From the NCBI GenBank assembly GCA_013139905.1, contig WSZW01000057.1, forward strand, positions 1 through 7,517: a stretch of DNA of 7,517 nucleotides. The letters are read 5' to 3'. The DNA is from an archaeon (GTDB lineage Archaea; EX4484-52; B79-G9). This document shows positions 5,479-7,517 of this stretch, one piece after another (the stretch's first letter is position 1; every line of letters begins with the position of its first letter). The translations under genes were made by a program, and so were the position numbers. Below the pieces are notes generated by a model. The model was not told the DNA's origin, did no database searches, and worked only from the letters and a program-made list of their open reading frames with translations.

Positions 5479-5508
5479 ACCACCCACAGATTTAATATTA
5501 ATTTATAC
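5479..5508 (-). promoter_or_regulatory. dapL TATA box and possible ribosome binding site
   Basis: The minus strand reads TATAAAT at 5501-5507, centred 29 nt upstream of ATG 5475, and GGGTGGT at 5479-5485 just before the start codon. The GGTG could pair with the archaeal 16S rRNA 3' end (CACC), the only such sequence noticed before a start in this window. The TATA position would start the transcript at about 5478, downstream of most of the GGTG. Either the site is unused or a more distal promoter operates, for example TATTTAAATA at 5558-5567. Confidence 0.45.
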
Positions 5509-5569
5509 CTTGTCGATGTTATTTTTTAATATTATTGTTTATTTGATAAAAATAGAATATTTAAATACA

Positions 5570-6604
5570 CTAAAAATACTTCCTTAAACCCAAAGCAACG
5601 TCTTCCGGTATAGTACTAATAATAGACTCATTATGTAAAACTTCCATAAAACCTCTGTCAGTCGTATAATTCTCAACCATCAGCGACCTAGACACAATAC
5701 GAATATTAAGATAAAAAAATTCGCCCAAATTTTCATCAAGAGGCGCAGAATTAATCATCATATTCACACTACGAACACCTTTAGAATAAAGCCCACGCAA
5801 AACTTTAGAAATCCCATCAGCAATACCAAAAATATCATCATCCGATAATTCCATAAACGATGATTTCCCGCAAACAATACCAACGACTTCATCAGCACAT
5901 GTTGGCGAAAACACAGCATGCCAATAAACATTTTTCCCCGTTTTTCCAATAAAACGTGACGAATCATTATCAAGCAAATCCTGCCAAAAATTAGATTTCG
6001 AAACAGAAAAATACTCATAACTTTTTTTCAAAACCAAATCAAGACCATTATCTGCTCGCTTGTCAACTAACGGTTGCACATGCGGATGCACTAAAGAAGC
6101 TGCCGCGGGCATTAAATAATTAAAATTAAACGAAGCAAATCGAGCCGTTGAATCATGCGTATGCACATTTTTAAACCACGAGATCGAACCTGTCAAAGCA
6201 TCAGCCCACAACTTATAATTCAACTTGTCAAGCGCCAAAAAATGCTTATCCGTAAGAACACCAACACCATGATAAGGTGCAAATGGAAATAAATTAGGAA
6301 ACAATATGAATTTACCCCGAGTTATCCGCTCATCAGAAAATGAATGCTTTGGTGTTTTCTTCAAAACATTTTCAGCACAAAAAAAACAATTATCACTTTT
6401 TTTAACAATTTGTTTAATCCGTTTATCAACATCAACAAGCATACCCGAACTTGAATGAGGCCGTTTAGCCCTATCAGTATTTATTCTACACCACGTACCC
6501 AATAATGGATCTTTCCGATGTTCAATCGTTTGACTTGTTTTTTTAAAATCACAATTAGGATCAAGTAATTCAGATTTTTCTTCATATTTGTAAAATTCAA
6601 TCAT
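5570..6604 (-). CDS. GalT-like HIT-superfamily sugar-1-phosphate nucleotidyltransferase
   Basis: A 344-aa protein with the architecture of galactose-1-phosphate uridylyltransferase. The N-terminal HRKDPLLGTWCRINTDRAKRPH matches the GalT pattern DPLxGxWVxIxxxRAKRP. CFFCAEN supplies a zinc Cys pair (Cys73, Cys76), and PNLFPFAPYHGVGV matches NxFPAxxPxGxHEV. The active-site segment SLVHPHVQ aligns with GalT SNPHPHGQ, giving Ser170, the nucleophile His175 that would carry the nucleotidyl group, and Gln177. The second half (about 200-344) is a more divergent HIT-like repeat. Such enzymes swap a UMP or AMP group between a nucleotide sugar and a hexose-1-phosphate; the actual sugar and nucleotide cannot be read from sequence, and Val176 replaces the usual Gly. 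ATG 6604 overlaps the triosephosphate isomerase stop as ATGA, so the two genes are translationally coupled and share a promoter at about 7320. Confidence 0.85.
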   Translation of the reverse strand: MIEFYKYEEKSELLDPNCDFKKTSQTIEHRKDPLLGTWCRINTDRAKRPHSSSGMLVDVDKRIKQIVKKSDNCFFCAENVLKKTPKHSFSDERITRGKFILFPNLFPFAPYHGVGVLTDKHFLALDKLNYKLWADALTGSISWFKNVHTHDSTARFASFNFNYLMPAAASLVHPHVQPLVDKRADNGLDLVLKKSYEYFSVSKSNFWQDLLDNDSSRFIGKTGKNVYWHAVFSPTCADEVVGIVCGKSSFMELSDDDIFGIADGISKVLRGLYSKGVRSVNMMINSAPLDENLGEFFYLNIRIVSRSLMVENYTTDRGFMEVLHNESIISTIPEDVALGLRKYF

Positions 6605-7293
6605 GCATGCTCAACTATCCACGACATTAAAACTTCTGCCGGATTTTTAGCGCAAACTATTCCCGACGCAACAAGTACCCCGGAAGCACCGAGCCGAATA
6701 GATTGTTCTAAATCTTTTCGTGTTTTAACCCCGGCACCAACCAAAAGTTCAGTTAAAGGACTCATAAGCTTTATTTTTTTCAAACAATCAGTAATCATTT
6801 CAGGCTTAGCGCTTGAAACAGAAACATCCCCGCCAATCAATTCCGGCGGTTCAAATGCAATATAATCAGAACCAAAAACAGCAACAGCTTTTGCCTGCGA
6901 AGCATCAGCAACACAGACAATAGTTTTAAGTTTCAGTTTTTTAGCACGTTTAATTGTTTTTTCAATAACATCAATAGAAATCTTATGCTCTGCATGATTA
7001 ATCAAAACACCACCGGCACCCGCATCAACAACAGCTTCAGGTAAAATATACCCGGTATTTGCACCCGGAGATATCAAATCCATATGCTGTGCGAAAACAT
7101 CTGTTGTAGATCCAATCGTCTTTGCAATACGATAAATATCTGTCGGCTGTACTGCCACAACTAAATCCATCTTATGATGAAGCGATACATTTTCAAGCGA
7201 TTTTACAAGTGCCGCAGCTTTAGCACCCGTACCTTGCGTATACGTCTTAAAATTTACAACAATTAACGGTCGTTTAGTTTCAATAGTTTTCAT
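6601..7293 (-). CDS. tpiA: Triosephosphate isomerase, archaeal type
   Basis: A 230-aa TIM-barrel enzyme, about 20 residues shorter than bacterial and eukaryotic forms and typical of archaea. It interconverts dihydroxyacetone phosphate and glyceraldehyde 3-phosphate in glycolysis and gluconeogenesis. Active-site residues are all present: Asn14 and Lys16 in VVNFKTY, the electrophile His100 in LINHAEHK, and the catalytic base Glu148 in AFEPPELIGG. Phosphate-binding loops follow at LLVGAGVKTRKDLE and LGASGVLVASG. The lid loop after Glu148 reads PPELIGG, the archaeal form. It is the first gene of a two-gene operon: its TGA overlaps the ATG of the GalT-like gene. ATG 7293 has a TATA box 26.5 nt upstream. 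Together with PEP synthase at the left end, this suggests gluconeogenic carbon flow into sugars, which is inference. Confidence 0.96.
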   Translation of the reverse strand: MKTIETKRPLIVVNFKTYTQGTGAKAAALVKSLENVSLHHKMDLVVAVQPTDIYRIAKTIGSTTDVFAQHMDLISPGANTGYILPEAVVDAGAGGVLINHAEHKISIDVIEKTIKRAKKLKLKTIVCVADASQAKAVAVFGSDYIAFEPPELIGGDVSVSSAKPEMITDCLKKIKLMSPLTELLVGAGVKTRKDLEQSIRLGASGVLVASGIVCAKNPAEVLMSWIVEHA

Positions 7294-7315
7294 AACAATA
7301 TTTAGTAAAAACTAG

Positions 7316-7323
7316 TATATATA
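7316..7323 (-). promoter_or_regulatory. TATA box of the tpiA/GalT-like operon
   Basis: TATATATA, in the minus-strand context AATTATATATACT, is centred 26.5 nt upstream of ATG 7293 and predicts a leaderless operon transcript. It abuts a short direct repeat on its upstream side. Confidence 0.65.
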
Positions 7324-7345
7324 ATTACAACTTATAATTACAACT
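7321..7345. repeat. 12-bp tandem direct repeat in the tpiA promoter
   Basis: ATAATTACAACT occurs at 7321-7332 and again at 7334-7345, with a period of 13 bp. The pair lies immediately upstream of, and slightly overlaps, the tpiA TATA box, where a transcription factor would act on initiation. It may be a paired operator or a by-product of low-complexity DNA. Confidence 0.5.
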
Positions 7346-7370
7346 AAAAAAACCAAAAACCTCAACAAAC

Positions 7371-7378
7371 TATAAAAA
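7371..7378 (+). promoter_or_regulatory. TATA box of the antiporter gene
   Basis: TATAAAAA is centred 27.5 nt upstream of the ATG at 7402 but only 18.5 nt upstream of the ATG at 7393. Given the spacing seen at the other promoters, it favours the 7402 start. TTATAATT at about 7332-7339 is an alternative that would give a leader of some 30 nt. Confidence 0.5.
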
Positions 7379-7401
7379 CAAATACGCCTTAAATGATAGA
7401 T

Positions 7402-7517
7402 ATGCTCGAATACTTATTTTTCATTACAGGATTTATAATTCTTCTTAAAGGTGCCGATTTCTTAGTTAACGGAGCATCCGCTCTTGCAAAAAAACTAAAA
7501 GTCTCAGACATGGTAAT
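7402..7517 (+). CDS. CaCA-family Na+/Ca2+ antiporter, N-terminus (3'-truncated)
   Basis: The first 38 codons of a gene that runs off the right edge. The protein begins MLEYLFFITGFIILLKGADF and continues LVNGASALAKKLKVSDMV. A first transmembrane helix is followed by GADxLVxGASxLAxxLxVSxxV, the signature start of YrbG-like calcium/sodium antiporters, in which it leads into the first alpha-repeat (IGLTIVAFGTSxPE, outside this window). These membrane proteins exchange Ca2+ against Na+ or H+. An in-frame ATG at 7393 would add MID. ATG 7402 is chosen because of promoter spacing and because family members usually start a few residues before the helix. It is divergent from the tpiA operon with about 108 bp between starts. 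Confidence 0.85.
   Translation, partial: MLEYLFFITGFIILLKGADFLVNGASALAKKLKVSDMV

Noticed and set aside
5476..5487. GTG start giving MGGIMVK for DapL
   Set aside because: The extra codons are the likely GGTG ribosome-binding sequence, and archaeal homologues align from MVK.
5764..6018. 84-codon frame inside the GalT-like gene
   Set aside because: It is a shadow in another frame of the same strand; its hydrophobicity comes from reading the coding sequence out of frame.

Overview
This is an AT-rich window from an archaeon, most likely a DPANN-type lineage (Woesearchaeota, Pacearchaeota or Diapherotrites-like); that placement is inference. The evidence is a short archaeal-type triosephosphate isomerase (230 aa), an LL-diaminopimelate aminotransferase whose N-terminus resembles methanogen homologues, and TTTATATA-like TATA boxes about 26-29 nt upstream of nearly every start codon. 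Small membrane and Cys-rich proteins of a style common in DPANN genomes point the same way. No rRNA, tRNA, CRISPR array, transposase or integrase was seen.

Layout. On the + strand, 1-196 is the C-terminal end of phosphoenolpyruvate synthase, closed by a perfect 8-bp hairpin (211-229). It converges on a minus-strand gene (240-1040) for a stand-alone transglutaminase/papain-like protein with a visible Cys-His-Asp triad. Next, also on the minus strand, come a cupin (1157-1474) and a 108-aa membrane protein (1480-1806) that form a two-gene unit, then RadC (1850-2518). RadC is divergent from a 115-aa multi-pass membrane protein (2630-2977, +). Downstream lies 179 bp of non-annotated sequence holding a 14-bp palindrome and an in-frame 57-codon open stretch. 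An unrecognised 173-aa acidic protein (3157-3678, -) is divergent from a Cys-rich lipoprotein with a Kazal-like domain (3875-4240, +). That gene converges, 8 bp apart, on dapL (4249-5475, -). A minus-strand operon follows: triosephosphate isomerase (6601-7293) overlaps by 4 bp a GalT-like HIT-superfamily nucleotidyltransferase (5570-6604). A CaCA-family Na+/Ca2+ antiporter begins at 7402 and runs off the + end.

How it fits together. The recognisable enzymes serve central carbon metabolism (PEP synthase, triosephosphate isomerase, a sugar-1-phosphate nucleotidyltransferase) and lysine/diaminopimelate synthesis (DapL). The rest is DNA-repair-associated RadC, transport, and small envelope or unknown proteins. 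Apart from the two short operons, the genes look independently transcribed.

The most consistent non-gene signal is promoter geometry. In eight of nine promoters the TATA centre lies 25-29 nt from the preferred start codon, which implies leaderless mRNAs. This geometry also helps choose the starts of RadC and the antiporter. No clearly new multi-gene system is visible. The least explained loci are the transglutaminase-like protein, the 173-aa protein and the Kazal-type lipoprotein.
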